Assembly (NCBI RefSeq): GCF_011319465.1
Contig: NZ_RCMB01000018.1
Span: 62,001 to 126,000 of the forward strand
Reading direction: 5' to 3'
DNA from: Candidatus Nitrosotalea sp. TS
Lineage (GTDB): Archaea; Thermoproteota; Nitrososphaeria; Nitrososphaerales; Nitrosopumilaceae
DNA: 64,000 bases
Shown one piece after another: positions 45,260-54,484 of this stretch. The notes under the pieces were generated by a model, which did not search any database, had not been told where the DNA came from, and worked only from the letters and a program-made list of their open reading frames with translations. Positions within the stretch are counted from its first letter, which is position 1; each line of letters opens with the position of its first letter. A program made the position numbers and the translations under genes.

Positions 45260-45586
45260 TCAGAGACTTGTTGACTTATATAATCCTTTGACACTCTGCT
45301 TCAAAATTAAGTCCATTTCATAGATAATTCGATCTGGTAACATGTTTAGAAATATTGCACCGTCACGGTACAGATCCACTCGAAATCCAGGCTTGACAAT
45401 ATCCTTTGCACGTTCAAAGTCATCATAGTATTGGCTTGGTATTGTAAAGTCGACATCAATTGTGGACGATTTGGTCTTAAGGAGTGTCATTGCGGTTCCA
45501 CCTACTGCTACTACCACTATCTTGTGAGTGAGCTCCTTGTCTATCTCCCCTAGGAAATCAAGCAGTTTTGTATTATCAAGTGACAC
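45260..45586 (-). CDS. Nucleotidyltransferase-like toxin/antitoxin partner
   Basis: 108 aa. The signature VVVAVGGTAMTLLKTKSSTI followed by DVDFTIPS (GG-x-A plus D-x-D) marks a minimal nucleotidyltransferase of the DUF6036/AbiEii type. It is shorter than usual (ends at KSTSL), and no continuation was found in the other frames, so it may be truncated; the downstream region is gene-free. Overlaps its upstream HTH partner by 11 bp. Confidence 0.65.
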   Translation of the reverse strand: MSLDNTKLLDFLGEIDKELTHKIVVVAVGGTAMTLLKTKSSTIDVDFTIPSQYYDDFERAKDIVKPGFRVDLYRDGAIFLNMLPDRIIYEMDLILKQSVKGLYKSTSL

Positions 45587-46652
45587 GGTATAGCTTCAAC
45601 CTATCCTTCATGTTCTTCTCATCTGCCCTTATTTCCTCTATATTCATGGACTCAAGCAGCCTTATTGGTTCTTCAGCTGCTGTTGTGACATGTGTCACTA
45701 GGTTCCTCAATGACTTGAGAATGCCCAATATCTTCTCGGCAAAATCATATTTTCGCGAGATAAACAGCAAGAGATCATAATTTGTCCTTTTTGTATTCTT
45801 TGCAAGCATTATTGCAATGGCATCAATGCGTCTTGCATCTTTACGAAACATTATAGCTGCTATTGTGTATTCCATGCAAATCTGTCTTCCTTCCTTTATC
45901 TTTGGACCAAATTCTGTGTATCCAAATCGTGCCAGATTGTAAACCAGATCTTCTTCAGATATCTTTGCCGGATGAGTTTGATGTTCCTCAGTCTTTATCT
46001 TCATTCCCTTTATGATTTCGTTTCTAATCCAGAGCCAGAAGCTCTGTGAACTGAATATGGCTATTTTGTCATAAAACATTTCTCGCACAGGATTTGCTTC
46101 ATTTGATTTTAAAAGATCAGAAACTTCGTCGTCTTCCAATACTAATGCATCAATTCGTATAGTATGAATCATTTGCAAGTGGTTTAGCATGACATAGATG
46201 CCCAATTTTGTTTCATAGACCACTTTTCTGTTGCTTGATTTCTTTAGATGCACAAGAAATTCTGCCTTGTTTAGCTTTGCATTACGCTCTGGATTGATTA
46301 TAGATATTGATTGTATTAGGTCTTGATTGTAGAGGTATGTGTCAAACTCTAGCATGAGCATCTGCATCTCTTGACGATTTTTTAAAAAATCACGTTTTTT
46401 CCTAAGTTCCATTTCCGACAGTAGATCTATTATTAGATAGTTTTCAAAATTGATACTTGCGATGGATGTATTTCCTGCCTGTTCCAACGTGACAATTTTG
46501 TCCTTGTTCATGTTGTTTATTGCAACATAGATGTTCTTGTAGTCGCCACTGCCGTACAGAGTCCTGACTTTTTCTGCTATTTTGTTTATTGACAATGCAT
46601 TGCCTATCTCTCTTGTGAGAACATCCAATATTCTAAATTCCATGTCTAACAT
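45576..46652 (-). CDS. HTH-containing partner of the nucleotidyltransferase
   Basis: 358 aa. The N-terminal region is a winged HTH: MEFRILDVLTREIGNALSIN, KIAEKVRTLYGSGDYKNIYV. The rest is a helical domain of unknown family with VHLKKSSNRKVVYETKLGIY and LRNLVTHVTTAAEEPIRLLE. Two-gene pairs of this layout (large HTH protein plus nucleotidyltransferase) are found in archaeal accessory regions and behave like toxin-antitoxin loci. Three palindromes sit directly upstream; the protein is likely their ligand. Confidence 0.6.
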   Translation of the reverse strand: MLDMEFRILDVLTREIGNALSINKIAEKVRTLYGSGDYKNIYVAINNMNKDKIVTLEQAGNTSIASINFENYLIIDLLSEMELRKKRDFLKNRQEMQMLMLEFDTYLYNQDLIQSISIINPERNAKLNKAEFLVHLKKSSNRKVVYETKLGIYVMLNHLQMIHTIRIDALVLEDDEVSDLLKSNEANPVREMFYDKIAIFSSQSFWLWIRNEIIKGMKIKTEEHQTHPAKISEEDLVYNLARFGYTEFGPKIKEGRQICMEYTIAAIMFRKDARRIDAIAIMLAKNTKRTNYDLLLFISRKYDFAEKILGILKSLRNLVTHVTTAAEEPIRLLESMNIEEIRADEKNMKDRLKLYRVT

Positions 46653-46663
46653 GTATTCACCTA

Positions 46664-46728
46664 TATGGTAATAATACCATAGTATTATGGTATATATACC
46701 ATACTATGTTATTTTGTACTATAGTACA
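46664..46728. promoter_or_regulatory. Triple palindromic operator
   Basis: Three sites lie just upstream of the HTH gene: TATGGTA-ATAA-TACCATA (46664-46681), the perfect 18-bp palindrome TATGGTATATATACCATA (46686-46703) and TGTACTATAGTACA (46715-46728). The first two share TATGGTA half sites, so a dimeric repressor could bind twice. The spacing of centres is 22 bp, about two helical turns. Confidence 0.7.
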
Positions 46729-46964
46729 CAAATGACAAAAATTTTATTTTTGATAACTCGAGAATCTTTTTGTTTGTTTAAGACAGGCAACAGTTTTGAA
46801 TCCAAGATGGTTGACTGCGCAGATTTGGTCTTTGAACTAATAATAGATTGGATTTACCTAATTATTCATAACACACAGACAAATCTGATTCAACCAACTC
46901 CCTTTTACAAAATTCAGTTGAATCAATATGGTTGACAAGGGCTAGAAGAAAGAAAGCTCGGCAA

Positions 46965-47747
46965 ATGACCAAAAGGCGTACAGTTAGAAAATCAAGATAT
47001 GCATCGAGGATCTCCTATCGTTTAAAGGAGATTCCAATAAAACAGATCCAAGTATGGCAAGAGGCCCAGGCAAGAAAGCTTGACCGGGAGGGAATCTCAG
47101 AGCTTGCAAAATCAATCAAAACAGAGGGACTGCAAAACCCCCCGATGGTACAAAAAGAAGGAAACATGTATCTTTTGATGTCAGGACAGCGAAGACTGGC
47201 CGCACTGAAAAGACTTGGCGCAAAAAATATTCCTGTTCTGGTCTTGACAAGAAAAACAGAATACAGTACACCAGATGCCAAGGCAGCTTCTGTTATTGAA
47301 AACATTCACCGCAAAAACATGAATGTAAAGGACATGGCTGCCGCATGTGCATTTTTGGCAGAACAGATGGGCAAGTCAAAGGCTGCCCAGTCATTGGGAC
47401 TTTCAATGTCAATGTTTCAGAAATATCACGGTTTTGCAGGAGTGCCAGACAAGCTAAAAGAACTTGTGCCAAAGACAATATCAAGGGATGGCGCAACAAA
47501 GTTGCATCAAATCATCCCAGATGTCTCAAAAGCAGTTAAAATTGCACATCAAATATCAGAACTTGAACCGCAGACAAAAAAGCGATATCTCAAGATTTTA
47601 TCATATCATCCAAACTTATCCCACAAAAAGATAATGAAGAAAGGCAAGATCATTGGCATTACAGCAGAATGTCTCATTGAGGTTATCGAAGAGAAAAACA
47701 CACGGATTGGTGATACAGTCACACCGTCAGGATCTACACCCAAGTGA
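46965..47747 (+). CDS. Orphan ParB/Spo0J-like DNA-binding protein
   Basis: 260 aa from the ATG at 46965 (open from TTG 46932). A basic N-terminus (TKRRTVRKSRYASRISYRLK) is followed by a ParB N-terminal nuclease/CTPase fold: ISELAKSIKTEGLQNPPMV, LLMSGQRRLAALKRLGAKNI (the C-motif GQRR), and ENIHRKNMNVKDMAAACAFL with an HTH-like segment KSKAAQSLGLSMSMFQKYHG. No ParA is adjacent. It may be a plasmid-derived or regulatory orphan rather than a segregation factor. Confidence 0.82.
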   Translation: MTKRRTVRKSRYASRISYRLKEIPIKQIQVWQEAQARKLDREGISELAKSIKTEGLQNPPMVQKEGNMYLLMSGQRRLAALKRLGAKNIPVLVLTRKTEYSTPDAKAASVIENIHRKNMNVKDMAAACAFLAEQMGKSKAAQSLGLSMSMFQKYHGFAGVPDKLKELVPKTISRDGATKLHQIIPDVSKAVKIAHQISELEPQTKKRYLKILSYHPNLSHKKIMKKGKIIGITAECLIEVIEEKNTRIGDTVTPSGSTPK

Positions 47748-47890
47748 GCTTGCAAACAAGATTGTGTCAGACTGGCTTGATAGGCGAGGATACTAGTTTT
47801 GAATACAAGACTAGTTGTCATTTCAGCTATTTTAGACGTTAAATGAAATATACCATCAAGACGAAAAGAGATTTTGAAATGGTTTGAAAA

Positions 47891-49063
47891 TCAGAGTGCC
47901 TTTAGTTTCTCTTCAGCTACTTTGAGTGCTTCTGGATTTGTCTTGTATCCCATCATGTCAAGTGTTGAATGAATTGCAGAGATTGTCCTCATGACGTGAT
48001 ATTTCTGCACCTCTCCCATGCAGCCTACTCTGAAGACTTTGCCTTTTAGCTCGCCAAATCCTCCTGCAACCAAGACTCGGAACTTTTCTGACAACGTTCC
48101 CCGGAAAGTTTTGTCATCTAGTCCTTCCAGGTAGTTTAGTGCAATTACAACTGTAGATCGTGCATCCTCTTTTGCAAAGGGTGTAAGACCCAGCGCACTG
48201 AGGCCACTGTAAAATGCATCAGAGCAGACTCGGTGTCTTTTTACTCTGTTTTCCATTCCCTCTTCCAGTATGATGTCAAGTGCCTCCTTGTATGCATAGA
48301 GCAGCGGTATTGCAGGAGTAAATGGGGTCTCCTTGTTCTCGTCAAAGTACTTGAAGTATCGTGCCATGTTAAAGTAAAATGTCGGAGGCTGGTTTGCAAT
48401 CATGTGTTTTTTTGCCTTGGGGCTTACCGCAATTGGCGAGATTCCTGGCGGGGCAGCTAGTGCCTTTTGTGCACCTGTGACACACACATCTATTCCCCAC
48501 TTGTCCATGTGCAATTCCTCGCCGCCTACTATTGATACACCGTCTACTACAAAGAACGAATCATTTCTTGCAGTGAGGCTTGAAACTTTGTCCAGATATT
48601 TTACCATTGTTCCAGTAGAGGTCTCGTTCCATACTACATAGAATGCCTTGACATCTTTGTTGTTGTCAAATGCCTCTTTTACTTGATCAAAGCTTGCGTT
48701 CTGTCCAAATGGAGTCTGTAGCTTGACAACGTTTGCACCTGCCCATTCCAGCATGGTTGCAAGCCTTGAGCTAAATTCTCCGTTGACTGGAATGATTACC
48801 TTGTCGCCTTTTTTTACCATGTTTACAACAGAGGCCTCTACTGCTCCAGTGCCTGAAGCGCTAAGTGCCACTACATCTCCTGTTGTATCAAAAACTTTCT
48901 GGCTCTTTTCAACTACATCTGCGTATAATTTTACAAAATCCTTGCTTCTGTGATTTATCATGTGAGTAAACATTGCGCGCGTTACTCTTTCCGGAACATT
49001 TGTCGGTCCGGGCAGCATTACTAGATATTCCAAATTCTTCCATTCCCTAAAATTAATGACCAT
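47891..49063 (-). CDS. Class V aminotransferase (serine-pyruvate/alanine-glyoxylate type)
   Basis: PLP enzyme of 390 aa. N-terminal MLPGPTNVPERVTRAM (substrate loop), SASGTGAVEAS, the PLP-binding Asp in FVVDGVSIVGGEE and the Schiff-base Lys in VCVTGAQKALAAPPG (near residue 200). C-terminal region: FRVGCMGEV. Probably interconverts glyoxylate, alanine, serine and pyruvate. Start at ATG 49063; the next in-frame Met (MLPGP) is a possible start. Confidence 0.9.
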   Translation of the reverse strand: MVINFREWKNLEYLVMLPGPTNVPERVTRAMFTHMINHRSKDFVKLYADVVEKSQKVFDTTGDVVALSASGTGAVEASVVNMVKKGDKVIIPVNGEFSSRLATMLEWAGANVVKLQTPFGQNASFDQVKEAFDNNKDVKAFYVVWNETSTGTMVKYLDKVSSLTARNDSFFVVDGVSIVGGEELHMDKWGIDVCVTGAQKALAAPPGISPIAVSPKAKKHMIANQPPTFYFNMARYFKYFDENKETPFTPAIPLLYAYKEALDIILEEGMENRVKRHRVCSDAFYSGLSALGLTPFAKEDARSTVVIALNYLEGLDDKTFRGTLSEKFRVLVAGGFGELKGKVFRVGCMGEVQKYHVMRTISAIHSTLDMMGYKTNPEALKVAEEKLKAL

Positions 49064-49266
49064 TATTTAGGTTCTACGACAAACTAGTTTGTTGCTCATC
49101 TGATCTGCAGATTGATTTTGTCTGCTTCTTACCTTTTTCCATACCTGCCGTGATCTTATTCTGTCAATAATAGGTAGATTGATTTCAGGGTAACATGATA
49201 TTTGAAAGAAAAAGGTATGCCATGTTTGTTATAATTAGTCAAGTTTGTAGCGGAACCAGTAACACA

Positions 49267-49361
49267 GTAACCAAAGGTTACAGCAGAATTAACAAAAGAT
49301 TGGTTTTTCAAATGAGCCGGAATATCGGATAAATAAATCCGATATTATTTTATATCGGATA
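49267..49361. promoter_or_regulatory. Operator cluster upstream of fic
   Basis: GTAACC-AAA-GGTTAC (49267-49281) is a 6-bp inverted repeat. Then AATATCGGAT-AAATAA-ATCCGATATT (49321-49346) has perfect 10-bp arms, and a third half site ATATCGGATA occurs at 49352-49361, just before the GTG start at 49377. Multiple sites with one half-site consensus suggest autoregulation. The rest of the 313-bp gap (49064-49376) has no gene. Confidence 0.65.
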
Positions 49362-49376
49362 ACACTATACGATAAC

Positions 49377-50340
49377 GTGACCAAATATGCATCGCTTCCA
49401 GATCTCATCCACTATAGGATACTGGAAAAAAAACGAAAGCTTGGCTCCATAGGCAAACTAGATTCTAATAAAATTAGGCAGATAGAGGAACGCATGCAGA
49501 TTGATTTTGTATACAATAGTAACAAAATAGAAGGAAGTACCCTTTCAAGAGGAGAGACTGAGCTGGTGCTCAAAGGAATGACAGTTGGCAGAAAAAAGTA
49601 TACCACAAGCATTGGCAGGAAAAGAAATTGGCCACATCTTGGCTGCACAAAACCATCCTCTAGCAATTGATCTTGTAAAAAAAATTGCGTTTAACAAAAC
49701 TTACAAAATTACTGAAGGTGACATTAGGACTCTTCACAGGATGGCAATGAACAGAATAATTGCGACTGCTGGAAAATACAGGGCTCATGATGAGCTGGCA
49801 GTATACGGGGCCGGTTTTACTCCTCCTCTCTTTTATGACATTCCAAAACACATGAAAGAACTGGTTCATTTGATAAATAACAATGCAGATGAGCTCCGGC
49901 CCATAGAACATGCAGCACAGGTTCACTATGATTTTGCCTGGATACATCCATTTGAAGACGGAAACGGAAGAATTGCCAGACTCTTGATGAATTTACTTTT
50001 AGTTAGAAATGATTATCCATTTGCTGTTATCAAACAGGTTGAGAAACCAAAGTATCTGCGTACATTAAAAGAGATGGATGTTGAGGGTAATTTTGAACCA
50101 TTTTTGATATTTGTTGCAAGATCTGTTGAACAGACACTTGATACATATTTAGCCGCATTAGAATCCAAAAGAAAATCAAAGTTCTTGCCTCTCTCCATTC
50201 TTGCCAAAGGAACACCGCATTCTGCGGATTATTGGAGCTTGCTTGCTCGAAAAGGAAGAATTGATGCAATAAAGGAAGGAAAAACTTGGAAGACGACAAA
50301 ACAAGTTATTGCCACTTATCTTGCAGAACAAAGAAATTAA
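49377..50340 (+). CDS. Fic family AMPylase with inhibitory motif and HTH-like tail (frameshifted)
   Basis: 320 aa when repaired; GTG start. N-terminal NKIEGSTLSRGETELVL holds the inhibitory motif (S-x-x-x-E-G). An extra G near 49587 breaks the frame after GMTV; repaired, it reads GMTVAEKSIPQALAGKEIGH. The catalytic core is WIHPFEDGNGRIARLL (canonical HPFxDGNGR). C-terminal region ADYWSLLARKGRIDAIKEGK resembles an excisionase-like DNA-binding helix. It uses ATP to modify a protein target; the inhibitory helix keeps it silent until needed. Upstream operator cluster. Confidence 0.88.
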
Positions 50341-50363
50341 TTTCAAGTCACTAGATTTTACAA

Positions 50364-50869
50364 CTAGAAAATCTTGGCAAGCCTTTCCTTGGCACCTATT
50401 TTTATCAAAACATTCCCTGGTTCCCTGCGGAACAAGACTGGACCAATCTTTGTCTTCTGCGATCATTTCCCGTATATGTGTCCCAGAGACTGTTTCTCTT
50501 TTGGAACAGTGGAACTGGGATTGTCCTAATTCCCCTTTTTGCATACAAAGACAGCGTAAAGTCATCATTTGAAAATACAATCTCGTACTTTGGCACTATG
50601 GTATCAACATGATACGTCCATTTGTCATGGTCTCCCGTATCTGGCACGTAATATACCTCAATTTTGTTTGCACTCTCAGGGTCAAGCGATGAGAGGATCA
50701 TCTCTTTTCTCTCGTCTGCTGTGAACGGGTTTCTTTTTTCATTGCTCTTGTTTGAGCTTCCAATTCCTATCCAGAGTTTTTCCACCTGAAGCAGGGCAAA
50801 TTTAACAGCCGATAGATGTCCGATATGGAATGGCTGAAACCTTCCGATCAATAATCCGTTCATTGCCAA
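50364..50869 (-). CDS. Nicotinamide-nucleotide adenylyltransferase, archaeal type (two frameshifts)
   Basis: NMN adenylyltransferase of NAD synthesis. It begins NGLLIGRFQPFHIGHLSAV (HIGH nucleotidyl motif), then NPFTADERKEMILSSLDPES and the downstream EIVFSNDDFTLSLYAKRGI. Extra bases near 50500 and 50418 break it; with both removed it reads PVPLFQRETVSGTHIREMIA, then VPQGT and a C-terminus NVLIKIGAKERLAKIF to TAG 50364. Corrected length is exactly 168 aa, the family norm. Both are presumably sequencing errors. Confidence 0.9.
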
Positions 50870-50950
50870 GATTTCACTTGATTCTTTAAAAATTTATTAT
50901 TAATTAGAGGTTCTGTTAGTCTGAAATGCACGCAAAGACTTTAAACAGTT

Positions 50951-51139
50951 TTGTGTAATATAGGGATAAGATATGAGTTCAAAATAATCAGTAATGAGAT
51001 CAAAGAATTGAGAATGTTATACAAGAATCTAATTGATAAAATCATTTCATTAGAAGAACCAACTCCAAGTGACAAGTCTGCAATAAAAAAGAAAGAAAAG
51101 ATTGTAAACGAATCCTCATTGTTGAAGACATTGGATTAA
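50951..51139 (+). CDS. Small RelB-like antitoxin
   Basis: 62 aa (start TTG 50951; MCNIGI...). The helical core is NEIKELRMLYKNLIDKIISL, EEPTPSDKSAIKKKEKIVNE. This matches small archaeal antitoxins that pair with RelE-type toxins. Followed at once by a truncated toxin frame. Confidence 0.5.
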   Translation: MCNIGIRYEFKIISNEIKELRMLYKNLIDKIISLEEPTPSDKSAIKKKEKIVNESSLLKTLD

Positions 51140-51140
51140 T

Positions 51141-51233
51141 TTGTTTGAAGTTAATGCCAAGAAAAACGTCTTAAAAGTGACAAGTAATCTTGATTCTAAA
51201 AGAAAAGAGAAACTTAAGGACATATTGATATAA
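51141..51233 (+). pseudogene. Truncated RelE-type toxin remnant
   Basis: 30-codon frame: LFEVNAKKNVLKVTSNLDSK then RKEKLKDILI, which fits the N-terminal helices of a RelE/ParE toxin (compare the intact toxins at 15.5 and 28.8 kb). The rest of the toxin is missing: the next 200 bp (51234-51435) contain only short stops-interrupted frames. So the antitoxin survives while the toxin is degraded. Confidence 0.45.
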
Positions 51234-51435
51234 CATTGAAAGAAAACCTAGTTGTTTGAGAGATCTCCTTGCTTTAAGAAAAACATTTCGCTGATTAAAC
51301 TAGTCTGAAATTGGTTTATTGTCTAGGATAGAAAAAAGAAGATGAGAAGTTACTGCATGTTTGGCAGCAGATCTGTACCAGTATAGAATTCTGTTGCCTG
51401 TCCTGCCAAGTCATAGTTCTTTTACAGAACTTGAT

Positions 51436-51627
51436 CTATTCTGTCAAGGAGATGCTTGTAGGCACTGAAAAATCATGCCTTGTGTGAGCAAAACATCTCA
51501 GATGGAGTCGTTCTATGGTCTTTTTTCCACATTTTATGCAGATGTGCTGTATTGGCTTTTTGCATTCAAAGCATTGTGAATACCCAATCAGTTCTTCACC
51601 ACATGTTCTGCAGATCTTGTCTGGCAT
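51436..51627 (-). CDS. Double zinc-ribbon protein, paralogue 2
   Basis: 63 aa, MPDKICRTCGEELIGYSQC, FECKKPIQHICIKCGKKTIE, RLHLRCF. Its Cys/His positions match the protein at 20884-21075 exactly (CxxC-x11-CxxC-x8-CxxC, then LH-x2-CF), with about half of the residues identical over the first 46. The C-terminal tails differ. Binds two zinc ions probably; function unknown. Downstream neighbour on the same strand is none; it precedes the pst region. Confidence 0.7.
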   Translation of the reverse strand: MPDKICRTCGEELIGYSQCFECKKPIQHICIKCGKKTIERLHLRCFAHTRHDFSVPTSISLTE

Positions 51628-51812
51628 TATTTTATCACTGTTTCATAGATGTACAGTATTCAACTTTAATCTGGCGCAAATAGTTTTCATAGCTTCCATA
51701 TGCACACGATCTCTTCTTTTGAATCCATAACTTCTGTACAGCCAAGTTATTGAGACATAATTTACATTGATTATATCAAAAAAGAAAAAGGTAAGGCGTT
51801 TATGTGCCTGAA

Positions 51813-52970
51813 TTAACCTGCATCGTTCCACAACTGCTGCCCTTTGTACTTGAACATTTGAAGTCCGTTGATGTCAACTAGTTGGATGTTTTGAGGAAGC
51901 GGTACATACCAAAGTGGTTTGGCATATTGCTGTCCATCTGTTACTATCCAATAGATGAAGCTAAGTAGAGCATTTGCTCTGTTCAAGTCTGTGCCCTTTA
52001 CTACTTCACGGTTCTGATATGTCATGATGTAGGTCAATGAAGCGATTGGATAGGAATTAGGTCCTGGTGCATTAGTAATTGAAACTTTGCTCCAATCTCC
52101 ATTTGAGGCAGGCAGATTCGTTATAGTACCGGCTGCTGCACTTGTTGAATCAATTGTTGGTGCCACAAAATTATTGCCATCGGCATTTTTGACATATGCG
52201 TATGACATGTGATTCTGTTGCGCATATGCAAGTTCTACATATCCAATTGAATATGGAGTTAATTGGACATAATGTGCAACTCCTGCGTTACCGGGGCCTC
52301 CAATCCCAGTTCTCCACGGAACCACGGTTCCTTGTCCAACATCATGATTCCAAGTACTACTAACTTTTGACAAGTAGTTTGTGAATGCATATGTTGTTCC
52401 AGATCCGTCAGAGCGGTGAATCACCGTAATCTTGGCGTCTGGCAGAGACATTCCTGGATTAGTGGCCTGTATGGCCGGATCATTCCAATAGATTATCTTG
52501 CCCTCAAAGATGTTGGCAATAGTTGGACCATCTAATTTTAGTCCGCTAGGAATGATTTGGTCAACGCCATTAACGATTTTGCCGTTTGGTATGTTGTAGG
52601 ACACCGTAATTGCACCAATCGAGTCTACAAAGGTTAGCGTATTCGGAGCTGCCTTTTGTTGACTTGTTGACAACGGAGCATCTGATGCTCCAAAGTCAAC
52701 TGTTTTTTTGGTCATTTGATTGATGCCAGCTCCACTTCCAACGGATTGGTAGTTGATACTTACCCCAGGATATAGTCCATGGTACATGACTCTCCATTTG
52801 CTCATTATTGGAAATACAAATGTTGAACCTGCACCATTGAGCTTGATGTTCACTCCGTCTGGAGGTGTAGTTGGCGGTGTTTGTACTAGTTGTGCGTGTG
52901 CCACCATTGCGGTGGTAGGCATTAGTAGGATCAGCGTAAGCGCTAAACCTAAAATTATTTTTCGTGCCAT
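51813..52970 (-). CDS. pstS: Phosphate-binding protein PstS, copy 1
   Basis: Exported high-affinity phosphate receptor of 385 aa. Signal peptide LGLALTLILLMPTTAMVAHA. Phosphate-site motifs GAGSTFVFPIMSKW, VGSGAGINQM, DFGASDAPLS and HRSDGSGTTYAF. It ends WNDAG with no membrane tail or PEFG signal, so anchoring may use a lipid or partner. Same strand as, and downstream of, the second pstS. Own promoter with TATA element. Confidence 0.93.
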   Translation of the reverse strand: MARKIILGLALTLILLMPTTAMVAHAQLVQTPPTTPPDGVNIKLNGAGSTFVFPIMSKWRVMYHGLYPGVSINYQSVGSGAGINQMTKKTVDFGASDAPLSTSQQKAAPNTLTFVDSIGAITVSYNIPNGKIVNGVDQIIPSGLKLDGPTIANIFEGKIIYWNDPAIQATNPGMSLPDAKITVIHRSDGSGTTYAFTNYLSKVSSTWNHDVGQGTVVPWRTGIGGPGNAGVAHYVQLTPYSIGYVELAYAQQNHMSYAYVKNADGNNFVAPTIDSTSAAAGTITNLPASNGDWSKVSITNAPGPNSYPIASLTYIMTYQNREVVKGTDLNRANALLSFIYWIVTDGQQYAKPLWYVPLPQNIQLVDINGLQMFKYKGQQLWNDAG

Positions 52971-53052
52971 GAGCCTTATGAGAATTATTTATTATTTCTA
53001 AGTGATCGGTATAGAATACGTAGCCAGCTGTATGCTATGCCCACAACATAAA

Positions 53053-53090
53053 ATGATTTACAAAATCATGTTCTCCATAAATCTATATAG
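53053..53090. promoter_or_regulatory. Palindrome and TATA element upstream of pstS copy 1
   Basis: ATGATTT-ACA-AAATCAT (53053-53069, 7-bp arms) and CTATATAG (53083-53090) lie 84-120 bp before the pstS ATG at 52970. On the minus strand the TATA element precedes the palindrome, placing the palindrome over the expected transcription start. The ATGATTT half site recurs in the pstC and twin-kinase regions. Confidence 0.5.
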
Positions 53091-53173
53091 AATTTAGTTT
53101 CTAAAATTCAAAATACATAACATGAAATGAATTCATAGATTCAATTTCAAAAAAAATAAAAAATTAGGATAGT

Positions 53174-54357
53174 CTATAGTTTTGGTGCAAGCCTTAATCC
53201 AGTTTTTGCAGAGACTGCAATTATGGATACGATTGCAATTGCAAGTACTAGAGATGCAATTGGACCAAACTCTGGAACTGTACTGCCACCAAACTGTATC
53301 TGTGAAATGCCCTGCTCATCTGCCGTTACCATTGAAGCAGGCAATGGAACATACAATAATGTCGAAGAATAATTTTGCCCATCATGGATTACCCAGTTTA
53401 GGAAGTTTATTACTTCTTGTGACTTGTCCTGTGTCTCTCCGCTTACTTGACTTAGGTCCTTGTAGACCATTACATAAGTCAGGGTGGATATTGGATAGGA
53501 ATTACTGCCAGGTTGATTTACTATCGATACCTGACTCCAATCTCCATCAGCTGCAGGAAGACTTGTTGATGCAGCAGCTGCGTCAGCTGCCACTGAATCT
53601 ATTGTAGGTTCAACGAATGCATTTCCATCAGCATTTTGAACAAATGCATATGTCATGTTGTTTTGGATACGCGTATGCAAGTTCTACATATCCACAGGCA
53701 TATGGTGTAGTCTTTATGATATTGGCTACGCCTGCATTTCCTGGAGCGCCAGTGCCTACTGGCCATGGCACTACCTTTCCTTGGCCTACATCTGTCTTCC
53801 ACTGGGGATAGACTTTGGATAGGTAATCAGTAAATGCGTATGTTGTTCCTGAACCATCTGCACGATGTGCTATGAGTATCTTCTGAGCTGGAAGATTTAC
53901 TCCAGAATTCAGATTTGCAATAGCAGGATCGTTCCACATGGTGATATTGCCCATAAAGATCTGGGCAATTACTGGACCTGTCAGTTTGAGTCCCTTGTCT
54001 ATTCCAGGAAGGTTATAGGATATTGTTATTCCTCCAATTGATTCTGGAATGGTCAACACTCCTGGTGCCTTTGCTTGTTCTGATGCCTGTAATGGAGCAT
54101 CAGATGCTGCAAAGTCCACAGTCTTTTGTTCCAAGAGCTTGATGCCTGCTCCACTGCCGATGGATTGATAGTTTAGCTCGTATGTTGGAATGCAAATTGT
54201 TGTATTGCACTCGCCATGTGTCCATCAGTGGATAGACAAAGGTTGATCCAGCTCCTGTAATTGTATATGACTGGCTTGTTTGCGCACTTGCATGTAGCAT
54301 AGTTGCCGGTATTATCAGCAATAGCGTAAAAGCTAATGCTAGAAGAATTTTCTTCAT
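53174..54357 (-). CDS. pstS: Phosphate-binding protein PstS, copy 2, PEFG-CTERM (two frameshifts)
   Basis: 393 aa after repair. Signal LLALAFTLLLIIPATMLHAS, then GAGSTFVYPLMDTWRVQYNN; an extra base near 54183 interrupts it before YELNYQSIGSGAGIKLLEQK. A second extra base near 53665 splits GYVELAYAYQNNMTYAFVQN. Phosphate motifs match copy 1 (DFAASDAPLQ, HRADGSGTTYAF). The C-terminus STVPEFGPIASLVLAIAIVS plus TGLRLAPK is a PEFG-CTERM anchor, absent in copy 1. So one PstS is probably tethered and the other free or lipid-linked. Confidence 0.88.
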
Positions 54358-54484
54358 GTGTGATATGACAAAATATTTGTTATTTACGTATGTTCAGAGT
54401 AGTTTACATAATCACTCATAAGCTATCATAACTATATAGTTGCAAGACAATTATGAAAATAATTTCAACTAACAGAAAAACAGT

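Noticed and set aside
46687-46935. Plus-strand ORF upstream of the ParB-like gene
   Set aside because: It starts inside the palindromic operator and its composition is not protein-like.
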